From Zoogloeaceae bacterium (GTDB lineage: Bacteria; Pseudomonadota; Gammaproteobacteria; Burkholderiales; Rhodocyclaceae): DNA of 15,979 nucleotides. Both the position numbers and the translations under genes were made by a program. This document shows positions 7,765 to 14,826 of this stretch, one piece after another; position 1 is the first letter of the stretch, and each line of letters opens with the position of its first letter. Under the pieces are notes generated by a model that saw only the letters and a program-made list of their open reading frames with translations, was not told the DNA's origin and did not search any database. The stretch lies in contig JAIRZG010000178.1 of the NCBI GenBank assembly GCA_031267345.1, forward strand, positions 1 through 15,979, read 5' to 3'.

Positions 7765-8192
7765 CAAAAGTTTTTTTCTATCACAATGTCGTCGATCGTC
7801 TGCAAGCGGCCTGCGACCTGATTGTGAAAAGCTTTGCCCAAGGCAAGACCTTTACCATTCTGGTTTCCGATCCGGAGCGCGAAAGATTCATTGATCGGAT
7901 GCTGTGGGTGCAACCGCAGCTTTCCTTTTTGCCGCATTGCCGGGCGGACGCGGCAAACGCGGCGGAAACGCCGGTGCTGCTCACCTCGAATACGGAACTG
8001 CCGCATCTGCATACCGAGCGTTTGTTGAATCTCGATGACGACGCGCCGGAATCCTTTGCCCATTTCCGAAATCTGATCGAAATTGTCAGCCAATCCGCAG
8101 CAGATCGCGCCAACGCCCGCCAGCGCAGCCGCGTCTACAAGGAACAGGGCTGCGAAATCCGCTTTATCGACATGGTGAAACCCGCCGAATGA
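7761..8192 (+). CDS. holC: DNA polymerase III chi subunit
   Basis: HolC (chi) belongs to the clamp-loader complex. With psi it links the replisome to single-strand-binding protein. The 143-aa protein begins MTKVFFYHNVVDRLQAACDLIVKSFAQGKTFTILVSDPERERFIDRMLWVQP. This matches the family pattern of an N-terminal strand, a helix with conserved Leu/Ala, and the D..LW motif. LPHCRAD, PVLLTS and the C-terminal RQRSRVYKEQGCEIRFIDM are also typical. The ATG overlaps the pepA TGA by four bases, and its own TGA overlaps the next ATG (8189-8192), so three genes are translationally coupled. The order pepA-holC is common in proteobacteria. The usual valS neighbour is replaced here by a small unknown gene. 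Confidence 0.93.
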   Translation: MTKVFFYHNVVDRLQAACDLIVKSFAQGKTFTILVSDPERERFIDRMLWVQPQLSFLPHCRADAANAAETPVLLTSNTELPHLHTERLLNLDDDAPESFAHFRNLIEIVSQSAADRANARQRSRVYKEQGCEIRFIDMVKPAE

Positions 8193-8623
8193 ATACCCCC
8201 ACTCCTCCCCGACCAGACGATGACCACGCCGTTGAACGGCTGCTGGAAACCTTGCGGCGCAAGGAGCCTGCGCGCGCCGAAGAAGACGATTTGCCGTTGC
8301 TGACCGACATTGTGCGCGCCGAACATTCGCTGCGAGCGCGTACTTCCGCCGCGCGTCACCGACCGTCGGACGCCGCAGTCGCGCCGTCGCCGGAGGAAAG
8401 CCCCGCGCCGCCCGCTGACACGGACAACCGCGCCGCCCTTGCCGCCGAAGCCGCGCTCCAGGCGCTGGAAGCCCGTGTGCAGGGACTGCCCGACCTCATC
8501 GCCAACGCCTTGCGCAACGCCCTGCCGGGCATTACCGCCGAGATTCTCAAGGGGATTCAAGAACCGGAGGACAGAGGACCGGCGACAGAAGACAGCGGGG
8601 ACGAAAGACGCGGCGCCGGTTGA
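8189..8623 (+). CDS. Hypothetical acidic/Ala-Pro-rich protein downstream of holC
   Basis: This 144-aa protein is coupled to holC through an ATGA overlap (8189-8192), which supports its being real. It has a charged N-terminus with a short motif LPLLTDIVRAEH at about residues 39-50. A Pro/Ala/Ser-rich and probably disordered linker spans about 60-82. A predicted amphipathic helical stretch follows, ALAAEAALQALEARVQGLPD and then LIANALRNALPGITAEILKG, up to about 125. Small betaproteobacterial proteins of the DUF2486 type carry a similar P-x-LTD-I/V motif, but I cannot verify membership. The last 20 residues (EPEDRGPATEDSGDERRGAG) are encoded by the left arm of an inverted repeat and look like an acquired tail, so the original C-terminus may have been near residue 125. 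Function is unknown. Confidence 0.7.
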   Translation: MNTPTPPRPDDDHAVERLLETLRRKEPARAEEDDLPLLTDIVRAEHSLRARTSAARHRPSDAAVAPSPEESPAPPADTDNRAALAAEAALQALEARVQGLPDLIANALRNALPGITAEILKGIQEPEDRGPATEDSGDERRGAG

Positions 8624-8726
8624 TTGCCGAAACCGCCATCGGGACGGCATGTGTCCTATGCGCGATCCGCCACAGCCCGGCGAAACCCGTTCCGGCTGTC
8701 TCCTGTCCCTGGTCTTCCGTCCTCTG
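8572..8726. repeat. Imperfect inverted repeat spanning the end of orf144 and the panB leader
   Basis: The left arm has CAGAGGAC (8572-8579) and GACAGAAGACAGC (8584-8596). The right arm has GCTGTCTCCTGTC (8695-8707) and GTCCTCTG (8719-8726). The outer 8 bp pair perfectly, and the inner 13 bp pair with one mismatch. About 98 nt lie between the inner arms. The left arm is coding (the tail of orf144); the right arm ends about 33 nt before the panB start. The GGACAGAGGACAG-type sequence resembles purine-rich small dispersed repeats seen in many genomes. It might be a miniature mobile element or a repeat pair. The gap 8624-8759 contains no gene. Confidence 0.55.
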
Positions 8727-8759
8727 ATAGGATAGCGCCTGTTTGCGGAGGGAATGTTT

Positions 8760-9572
8760 ATGTCGGTACAACCCCAAGCCCGCCGTCTGACGCTGACCGA
8801 TCTGGGAAAGCGGTATCAGGCGGGCGAAAAACTGGTCATGCTCACCTGCTACGACGCGAGCTTTGCGGCGTTGTCGGAAGCGGCGGGCGTGGAATTGTTG
8901 CTGGTCGGCGATTCGCTGGGCAATGTAGTGCAGGGTCAGGATTCCACCCTGCCCGTAACCTTGCCGGAAATGTGCTATCACACGGCGGCGGTGCGGCGCG
9001 GCAGCGGGCAGGCGATGATCGTCGCGGATATGCCCTTTGGCGCTTCGCAAATCAGCCCGGAGGAGACCTTTCGCAACGCCGTGCCCCTGATGGCGGCGGG
9101 CGCGCAAATGGTCAAGCTCGAAGGCGGCGTGGAGATGGCGGCAACGGCGCGTTTTCTGGTGAGTCGGGGCATTCCGGTCTGCGGACACATCGGGTTGACG
9201 CCGCAATCGGTGCATCAACTGGGCGGCTTTCGCGTTCAGGGCAAGAATGAGGCGGACGCTGACCGTCTGTTGCAGGACGCGCTGGCGCTGGAAGCAGCGG
9301 GCGCGGCGATGCTGGTGCTGGAAGCCCTGCCCGCCACGCTGGGCGCGGCGGTGACGGAAAAGCTGCGTATTCCCACCATCGGCATCGGCGCGGGCGCGAA
9401 AACTTCCGGGCAGGTGTTGGTGTTGCACGACATGCTGGACATCAGCCCCGGCAAAAAACCGCGCTTTGTCAAAAATTTCATGGCGGGCGCGGAAAACATA
9501 CAGGCGGCGGTGGCGGCCTATGTCCGGGAAGTCAAGTCCGGAACCTTTCCTTCCGCTGAATTTTCCTACTGA
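8760..9572 (+). CDS. panB: 3-methyl-2-oxobutanoate hydroxymethyltransferase PanB
   Basis: PanB transfers a hydroxymethyl group from methylene-tetrahydrofolate to 2-oxoisovalerate, giving ketopantoate, the first committed step to pantothenate and coenzyme A. The 270-aa TIM-barrel protein shows MLTCYDASFAALSEAAGVE, VGDSLGNVVQGQDSTLPVT (metal-binding region), ADMPFGASQISPEE, VKLEGG, GHIGLTPQSVHQLGGFRVQG and PTIGIGAGAKTSGQVLVLHD. All are diagnostic. Two in-frame ATGs lie at 8754 and 8760. The Shine-Dalgarno GGAGGG (8747-8752) sits 7 nt before 8760 but only 1 nt before 8754, so 8760 is chosen. panC follows after 6 nt. No clear promoter is seen in the leader, which contains the right arm of an inverted repeat. 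Confidence 0.95.
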   Translation: MSVQPQARRLTLTDLGKRYQAGEKLVMLTCYDASFAALSEAAGVELLLVGDSLGNVVQGQDSTLPVTLPEMCYHTAAVRRGSGQAMIVADMPFGASQISPEETFRNAVPLMAAGAQMVKLEGGVEMAATARFLVSRGIPVCGHIGLTPQSVHQLGGFRVQGKNEADADRLLQDALALEAAGAAMLVLEALPATLGAAVTEKLRIPTIGIGAGAKTSGQVLVLHDMLDISPGKKPRFVKNFMAGAENIQAAVAAYVREVKSGTFPSAEFSY

Positions 9573-9578
9573 AAAAAC

Positions 9579-10409
9579 ATGCGCGCCTTTCATCGTCTCG
9601 ACGCCTTGCGGCAATATCGGCAGGGCGCAACGCGCGTGGCCTTTGTGCCGACCATGGGCAACCTGCATGAAGGGCATCTCGCCCTGATGCGCGCCGCGCG
9701 CGAACACGCCGATACGGTGATCGCCAGCGTATTTGTCAATCGTCTGCAATTCGGCCCCGGCGAGGATTTCGAGCGTTATCCGCGCACCTTGCGGGCGGAT
9801 AGCGAAAAACTGGCCGCAGCGGGCGTGGACGCGCTGTTCGCGCCGGAGGAAAACGATTTGTATCCGGAGCCGCAAAGCTGTTTTGTCGAGCCGCCCGACC
9901 TGCAACATCTGCTGGAAGGCGAATTTCGCCCTGGACATTTTCGCGGCGTCGCCACTGTGGTCTTGAAGCTCTTCAACTGTGTGCAGCCGCAGGTGGCGCT
10001 GTTCGGCAAAAAGGATTACCAGCAATTGATGCTGATTCGCCTGATGACCCGACAACTGGCGCTACCCATCGAAATCGTCGGCATGGAAACCGTGCGCGCA
10101 CCGGATGGACTGGCGCTGTCTTCACGCAACGCCTATCTTTCCCCCGCCGAACGCGCCGAAGCGCCGCGTCTGTACCGGACGTTGCGCGCACTGAAGGAGG
10201 CCGTGCTGCGCGAAGGCATACAGCACAGCGCGACGCTGCAACAGGAAGCCCGTCAAACGCTGGACGCACAGGGCTGGAAAACCGATTATCTTGCCGTGCG
10301 CCAGCAATCCGACCTGCGGGCGCCTGCTTCCGCAACGCGAAAGCTGGTGATTGTAGCCGCCGCCCGTCTGGGCGCGACACGCCTGATCGACAATCTGGAA
10401 ATTGGATAG
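9579..10409 (+). CDS. panC: Pantothenate synthetase PanC
   Basis: PanC condenses pantoate and beta-alanine with ATP to form pantothenate in the cytoplasm. The 276-aa protein has the nucleotidyltransferase signature PTMGNLHEGHLAL (residues 24-36, with the HxGH-type H30/H33). SVFVNRLQFGPGEDFERYPR is a variant with Arg where many homologues have Pro, seen in betaproteobacteria. FRGVATVVLKLFNCVQPQVALFGKKDYQQL is the pantoate/ATP region, and DGLALSSRNAYLS is the KMSKS-like loop. The start ATG (9579) lies 6 nt after the panB stop and has no strong Shine-Dalgarno, suggesting translational coupling with panB. panD follows after 102 nt but has its own promoter. Confidence 0.95.
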   Translation: MRAFHRLDALRQYRQGATRVAFVPTMGNLHEGHLALMRAAREHADTVIASVFVNRLQFGPGEDFERYPRTLRADSEKLAAAGVDALFAPEENDLYPEPQSCFVEPPDLQHLLEGEFRPGHFRGVATVVLKLFNCVQPQVALFGKKDYQQLMLIRLMTRQLALPIEIVGMETVRAPDGLALSSRNAYLSPAERAEAPRLYRTLRALKEAVLREGIQHSATLQQEARQTLDAQGWKTDYLAVRQQSDLRAPASATRKLVIVAAARLGATRLIDNLEIG

Positions 10410-10441
10410 TAGGCTTGTCGGCGCGGGTGCAAAATCTTTAT

Positions 10442-10469
10442 TTGACAGTGAAAATTTTGCCGCTACAAT
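10442..10469 (+). promoter_or_regulatory. Near-consensus sigma70 promoter for panD
   Basis: TTGACA (10442-10447) is a perfect -35 and TACAAT (10464-10469) matches five of six -10 positions, with a 16-bp spacer in A/T-rich sequence. It lies in the panC-panD gap and would start transcription about 35 nt before the panD ATG at 10512. panD, and possibly dnaQ, can therefore be transcribed independently of panBC. Confidence 0.75.
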
Positions 10470-10511
10470 GCGTTTCCCCGAATTCCCCCCAACTGCAAGA
10501 CGGGTGATGCC

Positions 10512-10892
10512 ATGCAACGAATCATGCTCAAATCCAAGCTGCACCGGGTCACGACGACGCATTCCGAACTGAATTACGAAGGTTCCTGCGCCATCGACGA
10601 AAACCTGCTGGACGCCGCCGACATCAAGGAATATGAACAGATCGATATCTGGAACATCCATAATGGCGAACGGTTTACCACCTACGCCATTCGCGCCGAG
10701 CGCGGTTCCGGCGTCATCTCGGTCAATGGCTCCGCCGCCCGCAAGGCCGCGCCGGGCGATCTGCTGATCATCGCCAGCTTTGTGCGCATGGATGAGGCCG
10801 AAATCGCCCGCCATACGCCCCGGCTGGTGTATGCGGACGCGCAGAATCGCATTGCCCGCACCGGCAAGGCGATTCCCGCGCAAGCCGTTTGA
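10512..10892 (+). CDS. panD: Aspartate 1-decarboxylase PanD (proenzyme)
   Basis: PanD decarboxylates aspartate to beta-alanine, the second substrate of PanC. It is made as an inactive precursor that cleaves itself between Gly24 and Ser25 to create a pyruvoyl group. The sequence reads MQRIMLKSKLHRVTTTHSEL, then NYEGSC with G24-S25 exactly at the usual position. YEQIDIWNIHNGERFTTYAI, SGVISVNGSAARKAAPGDLLIIASF and the C-terminal Tyr/Asp-containing strand complete the double-psi barrel. The length of 126 aa is normal. Its own strong promoter lies upstream. With panB and panC it completes beta-alanine supply and pantothenate formation; the ketopantoate reductase gene (panE) is not in this window. 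dnaQ follows after 81 nt. Confidence 0.96.
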   Translation: MQRIMLKSKLHRVTTTHSELNYEGSCAIDENLLDAADIKEYEQIDIWNIHNGERFTTYAIRAERGSGVISVNGSAARKAAPGDLLIIASFVRMDEAEIARHTPRLVYADAQNRIARTGKAIPAQAV

Positions 10893-10973
10893 ACGCGCTT
10901 GGCGCAGGATTGGTCCCGCGCCGGGCGCGCGCCGGATTTTTGTCCGCCGTGTAACGCAACGAAGGTACGCCCC

Positions 10974-11729
10974 ATGCGCCAGATTTTCCTCGATACCGAA
11001 ACCACCGGCCTGGAGCCGCGCCAAGGGCATCGCGTCATTGAAATCGCTGGCGTGGAAATGAAAAACCGCCGCCTGACAGGCCACCATCTGCACCATTACC
11101 TCAATCCCGACCGGGAAATCGACGCGGGCGCGCAGGCCATACATGGCATCGACAGCGGTTTTCTTGAGGACAAACCCCGTTTCGCGCAAATTGCCCGCGA
11201 GTTCATGGATTTCATCGCGGGCGCGGAACTGGTCATTCACAACGCCCCGTTCGACATCGGCTTTCTTGACATGGAGCTGGCGCGTCTCGACCTGCCCGCC
11301 ACCCGCGAAATCTGCGCCAATGTGCGCGACACCCTGAAAATGGCGCGTGAGCTGCACCCGGGCAAACGCAACAACCTTGACGCGCTGTGCGAGCGTTACC
11401 AGATCAACAACGCGCACCGCACCCTGCACGGCGCGTTGCTGGACGCCGAATTGCTGGCGGATGTCTATCTCGCCATGACGCGCGGCCAGGAAAGCCTGAT
11501 GATGGAGATGTCCGCGCCCCCGTCAAAGTCGGCATCGGGCGCAGTCCAGCCGGAAGACGCCGCAAGAACGCGCCCCCCCCTGCCCGTTCGCCGCGCCAAC
11601 GCCGAAGAACGCAAGGCGCACGCGGCGGTGCTGGAACACATCCAACAGGAAAGCGGCGGCGTCTGCCTCTTTCGGCAGGAACCGGAGATCGGGGAGCAGG
11701 AATCCCCCGCGCCCACGGCGCAGGCATAA
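10974..11729 (+). CDS. dnaQ: DNA polymerase III epsilon subunit (3'-5' proofreading exonuclease)
   Basis: DnaQ proofreads for the replicative polymerase. The 251-aa protein has all DEDDh residues: D7 and E9 in FLDTETTGLE (ExoI), D94 in NAPFDIGFLD (ExoII), and H152 with D157 in HGALLDAELLADVYL (ExoIII). GQESLMMEM at 171-179 is in the place of the E. coli beta-clamp-binding QTSMAF. RRANAEERKAHAAVLEHI and GGVCLFRQ (about 206-235) match the C-terminal segment that binds the alpha subunit. The linker between them is encoded partly by a run of eight C (11573-11580). A further tail, EPEIGEQESPAPTAQA, is not conserved. The start at 10974 gives the conserved N-terminus with GAAGG 8 nt upstream; the longer open frame from 10899 adds non-conserved residues. 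The TAA stop runs into a shared terminator. Confidence 0.95.
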   Translation: MRQIFLDTETTGLEPRQGHRVIEIAGVEMKNRRLTGHHLHHYLNPDREIDAGAQAIHGIDSGFLEDKPRFAQIAREFMDFIAGAELVIHNAPFDIGFLDMELARLDLPATREICANVRDTLKMARELHPGKRNNLDALCERYQINNAHRTLHGALLDAELLADVYLAMTRGQESLMMEMSAPPSKSASGAVQPEDAARTRPPLPVRRANAEERKAHAAVLEHIQQESGGVCLFRQEPEIGEQESPAPTAQA

Positions 11730-11753
11730 AAAAACCCGCCTTGCGGCGGGTTT
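11728..11753. terminator. Bidirectional intrinsic terminator between dnaQ and the cold-shock gene
   Basis: A 9-bp perfect stem, AAACCCGCC (11732-11740) and GGCGGGTTT (11745-11753), closes a TTGC loop. Seven A residues (11728-11734) on the left give a T7 run for the minus-strand cold-shock transcript. On the plus strand only three T follow, so it is stronger for the cold-shock gene. It sits directly after the dnaQ TAA and 22 nt after the cold-shock stop. Confidence 0.85.
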
Positions 11754-11775
11754 GCGCAGGGGACAAATGCCAGAT

Positions 11776-11979
11776 TCAGGCGCGCTGAATGTTGGAGGCT
11801 TGTTTGCCTTTTTGCCCTTGCACGACATCAAAAGAAACTTTTTCGCCTTCCTTGAGGGTTTTGAAGCCGTTCATGTTGATGGCGGAAAAATGCGCGAAAA
11901 GGTCTTCGCTTCCATCATCCGGCGTGATGAAGCCGAAACCCTTGGAATCGTTGAACCACTTGACAGTACCAGTTGCCAT
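11776..11979 (-). CDS. Cold-shock domain protein (CspA family)
   Basis: This 67-aa single-domain protein binds single-stranded RNA/DNA and acts as an RNA chaperone. MATGTVKWFNDSKGFGFITPDDGSEDLFAHFSAI contains both nucleic-acid-binding motifs, RNP1 (KGFGFI, 13-18) and RNP2 (DLFAHFS, 26-32). The C-terminal KTLKEGEKVSFDVVQGQKGKQASNI is also typical. AGGA lies about 10 nt upstream of the ATG. It is divergent from clpS-clpA, an arrangement also seen with cspD-clpS-clpA in E. coli and relatives. Which Csp paralogue it is cannot be decided from sequence alone. A leader of over 100 nt is possible, as is common for cold-shock genes. Confidence 0.95.
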   Translation of the reverse strand: MATGTVKWFNDSKGFGFITPDDGSEDLFAHFSAINMNGFKTLKEGEKVSFDVVQGQKGKQASNIQRA

Positions 11980-12094
11980 ATTTGCTGCTTCCTACAAAAA
12001 ACAAAAAACACGGGAAAGAATTCCCGACTACCTGTTTCGACTCCAGCGACCGGCGCCAGTGGCGTCGGCAATGCTCTTGAATCCAAACGGCGCT

Positions 12095-12123
12095 GTTTTA
12101 CGCGAGCTGTATTCAGCCGTCAA
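12095..12123 (-). promoter_or_regulatory. Possible promoter for the cold-shock gene
   Basis: On the minus strand TTGACG (12118-12123) and TAAAAC (12095-12100) are 17 bp apart, matching five and four of six consensus bases. Transcription from here would give a leader of roughly 110 nt before the cold-shock ATG, similar to long cspA-type leaders. The -10 is weak, so this is tentative. Confidence 0.35.
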
Positions 12124-12212
12124 CAACTTTTAACATTTTGTGCGTTGTTTTTTTACGATACTACCTGATTCGTTGTAAAACTGGCGCAGTCCGGAAGGAT
12201 TTTCCGGCGGTA

Positions 12213-12240
12213 TTGCACTCTCGGACAGACTGTATAGAAT
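12213..12240 (+). promoter_or_regulatory. Probable promoter immediately upstream of clpS
   Basis: TAGAAT (12235-12240) matches five of six -10 bases. TTGCAC (12213-12218) is a poor -35 at 16 bp. A hairpin (CCGGAA/TTCCGG, 12191-12207) lies just upstream. With this -10, transcription would start at or within a few bases of the clpS ATG at 12248. The rest of the csp-clpS gap (11980-12212) holds no gene I can support. Confidence 0.4.
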
Positions 12241-12247
12241 CCTCGCC

Positions 12248-12556
12248 ATGAGTGTCCAGAACCAGCAGGAAGCAGTCCTTGAAACGGAAGCCGTCCATCT
12301 CGAACCGCCCCGTCTTTACAAGGTATTGCTGTTGAATGACGATTACACGCCCATGGATTTCGTGATCCATGTGTTGCAACGCTTTTTTGCCATGAACCGG
12401 GAACGCGCAACGGAAATCATGCTGAAGGTACACCGTGAGGGACGTGGCCTGTGCGGGCTTTTTTCGCGTGATGTGGCGGCGACCAAGGTCGGGCAGGTCA
12501 GCGACTTTGCCCGTCGGCATCAACATCCGCTGGCTTGCGTCATGGAGAAAAACTGA
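12248..12556 (+). CDS. clpS: ATP-dependent Clp protease adaptor ClpS
   Basis: ClpS recognises proteins with destabilising N-terminal residues and hands them to ClpA for unfolding and ClpP degradation. The 102-aa protein has a flexible N-terminal extension (1-22), then RLYKVLLLNDDYTPMDFVIHVLQRFF. This contains the NDDYTPMDFV substrate pocket. AMNRERATEIMLKVHREGRG provides the helix and strand that contact the ClpA N-domain. It is followed after 2 nt by clpA, the standard arrangement. There is no recognisable Shine-Dalgarno before the ATG (AGAATCCTCGCC), and a -10-like element is only 7 nt away, so the message may be leaderless. Alternative downstream ATGs would remove conserved sequence. Confidence 0.96.
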   Translation: MSVQNQQEAVLETEAVHLEPPRLYKVLLLNDDYTPMDFVIHVLQRFFAMNRERATEIMLKVHREGRGLCGLFSRDVAATKVGQVSDFARRHQHPLACVMEKN

Positions 12557-12558
12557 AA

Positions 12559-14826
12559 ATGATCGCCCAGGAACTGGAAGTCAGTCTGCATATCGTTTTT
12601 GTCGAGGCGCGGCAGAAGCGGCATGAATTCATCACGGTCGAGCATCTCCTGCTGGCCTTGCTGGATAACCCCACGGCGGCGGCGACCCTGCGCGCCTGCG
12701 GCGCCAACCTGGAGCAGATGCGACACGATGTTGCCCGCTTCATCCAGGAACACACGCCCATCGTGCCGGGCCGGGAAGACATCGACGCCTCGCCCACGCT
12801 GGGGTTTCAGCGCGTCATCCAGCGCGCCATTTTGCATGTGCAGTCTTCGGGCAAGAAGGAAGTCAATGGCGCGAATGTGCTGGTCGCCATTTTTGCCGAA
12901 AAGGATTCGCACGCGGTGTTTTTTCTGCAAAGGCAGGGGATAACGCGGCTGGATGTGGTGAACTACATCGCCCACGGCATCAGCAAGATGAAAGCGCCCG
13001 CAGCGATGGAAGGCGCGGCGGAGGGCGCGGAAAGCGGCGCGGCGCAACAGGCCGCCGTCAATCCGCTGGAAAGTTTCGCCATCAATCTCAACCAGCAGGC
13101 CGCCGCAGGCCGGATTGATCCGCTGATCGGGCGGGAGATGGAACTCGAACGGGTGATTCAGACGCTCTGCCGCCGCCGCAAGAACAATCCCCTGCTGGTG
13201 GGCGAAGCGGGCGTGGGCAAAACCGCCATTGCCGAGGGTCTGGCCAGCCGGGTGGTGAAAAAGGCCGTGCCGGAAGTGCTGGCGAAGGCTGCGGTCTACG
13301 CGCTGGACATGGGCGCGTTGCTGGCGGGAACCAAGTATCGCGGCGACTTTGAGCAACGCCTGAAAAATGTCCTGAAAAAGCTGTGCGAAATTCCCGACGC
13401 CATTTTGTTCATCGACGAAATCCACACCCTGATCGGCGCGGGCGCGGCCTCCGGCGGCACGCTGGACGCCGCCAACCTCCTGAAACCGGAGCTTTCCAAC
13501 GGGCAATTGAAGTGCATCGGCGCGACCACCTACAACGAGTATCGCGGCATTTTTGAAAAGGATCACGCGCTGACCCGACGCTTTCAGAAGATCGATGTCG
13601 GCGAGCCTTCCGAGCGCGAGGCGCTGGAAATTCTCAAGGGTCTGAAAACGCGCTTTGAAGCGCATCACGGCATCAAGTATTCCGGCGCGGCGCTTTCCGC
13701 CGCCGTAGAGCTTTCCGCCCGCTACATCACGGATCGGCATTTGCCGGACAAGGCCATCGACGTGATTGACGAAGCGGGCGCAGCGCAGCGCATCCTGCCC
13801 AGGTCGCGGCAGAAAAAGCTGATCGGCAAGGGCGACATCGAAGATATTGTCGCCAAAATCGCCCGCATCCCGCCGCGCCATGTCAGCACGGATGATCGCG
13901 ACGCCCTGAAAACCCTGGAGCGCGACCTGAAAACCGTGGTCTTCGGGCAGGACGCCGCCATCGAAACCTTGTCCCGCGCCATCAAAATGGCGCGTTCCGG
14001 CCTGGGCAGTCCGGAAAAGCCGATTGGCGCCTATCTTTTTTCCGGTCCGACGGGCGTCGGCAAGACCGAAGTGGCGCGACAACTGGCCTATGCGCTGAAT
14101 ATCGAGCTGTTGCGCTTCGACATGAGCGAGTACATGGAGCGTCACGCGGTTTCCCGCCTGATTGGCGCGCCGCCGGGGTATGTCGGCTTTGAGCAGGGCG
14201 GCCTGTTGACGGAGGGCATCAACAAGACGCCTTATGCGGTTTTGCTGCTCGATGAAATCGAAAAAGCGCATCCAGACATTTTCAATATCCTGTTGCAGGT
14301 CATGGATCACGGCACATTGACCGACAACAACGGACGCAAGGCGGATTTCCGCAATGTAATCATCATCATGACCACCAATGTCGGCGCTGCCGACTTGCAG
14401 AAAAACAGCATGGGATTTACGCCAAACGCGCAGGCGGGCGATGAACTGGTGGAAATCAGGCGGCTGTTTACGCCGGAATTCCGCAATCGGCTGGACGCCA
14501 TTGTTTCCTTCAAGCCGCTGGATCACGAAATCATTTTGCGCGTCGCCGACAAATTCCTGATGCAACTGGAAGCGCAGTTGAGCGAGAAAAAGGTCGAAGC
14601 CCATTTTACCGACGCCCTGAAAACCATGCTGGCGCAAAAGGGTTTTGATCCCCGCATGGGCGCGCGCCCCATGGCGCGTCTGATTCAGGACAGCATCCGC
14701 GCCGCCCTGGCCGACGAACTGCTGTTCGGTCGCCTGACGCACGGCGGACGCGTCACCGTGGACGCTGCCGAAGACGACGCAGTGCGCCTGGACTTTGAAG
14801 AAGAAACCGCAGAACTGGAAACATAG
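12559..14826 (+). CDS. clpA: ATP-dependent Clp protease ATP-binding subunit ClpA
   Basis: ClpA is the hexameric AAA+ unfoldase that feeds substrates, including ClpS-delivered N-degron proteins, into ClpP. The 755-aa length matches E. coli (758). Layout: N-domain (1-140; MIAQELEVSLHIVFVEARQKRHEFITVEHLLLALL), an Ala/Glu linker (about 148-168), and AAA-1 with Walker A GEAGVGKT (215-222) and Walker B ILFIDEIHTLIG. AAA-2 has Walker A GPTGVGKT (496-503) and Walker B VLLLDEIEKAHPD. The ClpP-docking tripeptide appears as M618-G-F620, where IGL/IGF is usual. The ATG at 12559 lies 2 nt after clpS with GGAG upstream; the open frame from 12535 is not needed. The final ...AELET is followed by TAG that lies inside the dispersed repeat. 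Confidence 0.96.
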   Translation: MIAQELEVSLHIVFVEARQKRHEFITVEHLLLALLDNPTAAATLRACGANLEQMRHDVARFIQEHTPIVPGREDIDASPTLGFQRVIQRAILHVQSSGKKEVNGANVLVAIFAEKDSHAVFFLQRQGITRLDVVNYIAHGISKMKAPAAMEGAAEGAESGAAQQAAVNPLESFAINLNQQAAAGRIDPLIGREMELERVIQTLCRRRKNNPLLVGEAGVGKTAIAEGLASRVVKKAVPEVLAKAAVYALDMGALLAGTKYRGDFEQRLKNVLKKLCEIPDAILFIDEIHTLIGAGAASGGTLDAANLLKPELSNGQLKCIGATTYNEYRGIFEKDHALTRRFQKIDVGEPSEREALEILKGLKTRFEAHHGIKYSGAALSAAVELSARYITDRHLPDKAIDVIDEAGAAQRILPRSRQKKLIGKGDIEDIVAKIARIPPRHVSTDDRDALKTLERDLKTVVFGQDAAIETLSRAIKMARSGLGSPEKPIGAYLFSGPTGVGKTEVARQLAYALNIELLRFDMSEYMERHAVSRLIGAPPGYVGFEQGGLLTEGINKTPYAVLLLDEIEKAHPDIFNILLQVMDHGTLTDNNGRKADFRNVIIIMTTNVGAADLQKNSMGFTPNAQAGDELVEIRRLFTPEFRNRLDAIVSFKPLDHEIILRVADKFLMQLEAQLSEKKVEAHFTDALKTMLAQKGFDPRMGARPMARLIQDSIRAALADELLFGRLTHGGRVTVDAAEDDAVRLDFEEETAELET

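Noticed and set aside
10405..10432. Possible third copy of the stop-codon repeat after panC (ATAGT...CTTG...CGGCG)
   Set aside because: Only scattered short matches, without the two stems or the conserved 20-nt block.
10921..10942. GC-rich palindrome GGCGCGCGCC followed by ATTTTTG after panD, a possible terminator
   Set aside because: The stem is a self-complementary alternating GC run that leaves almost no loop, and dnaQ begins 30 nt later without a clear promoter of its own.
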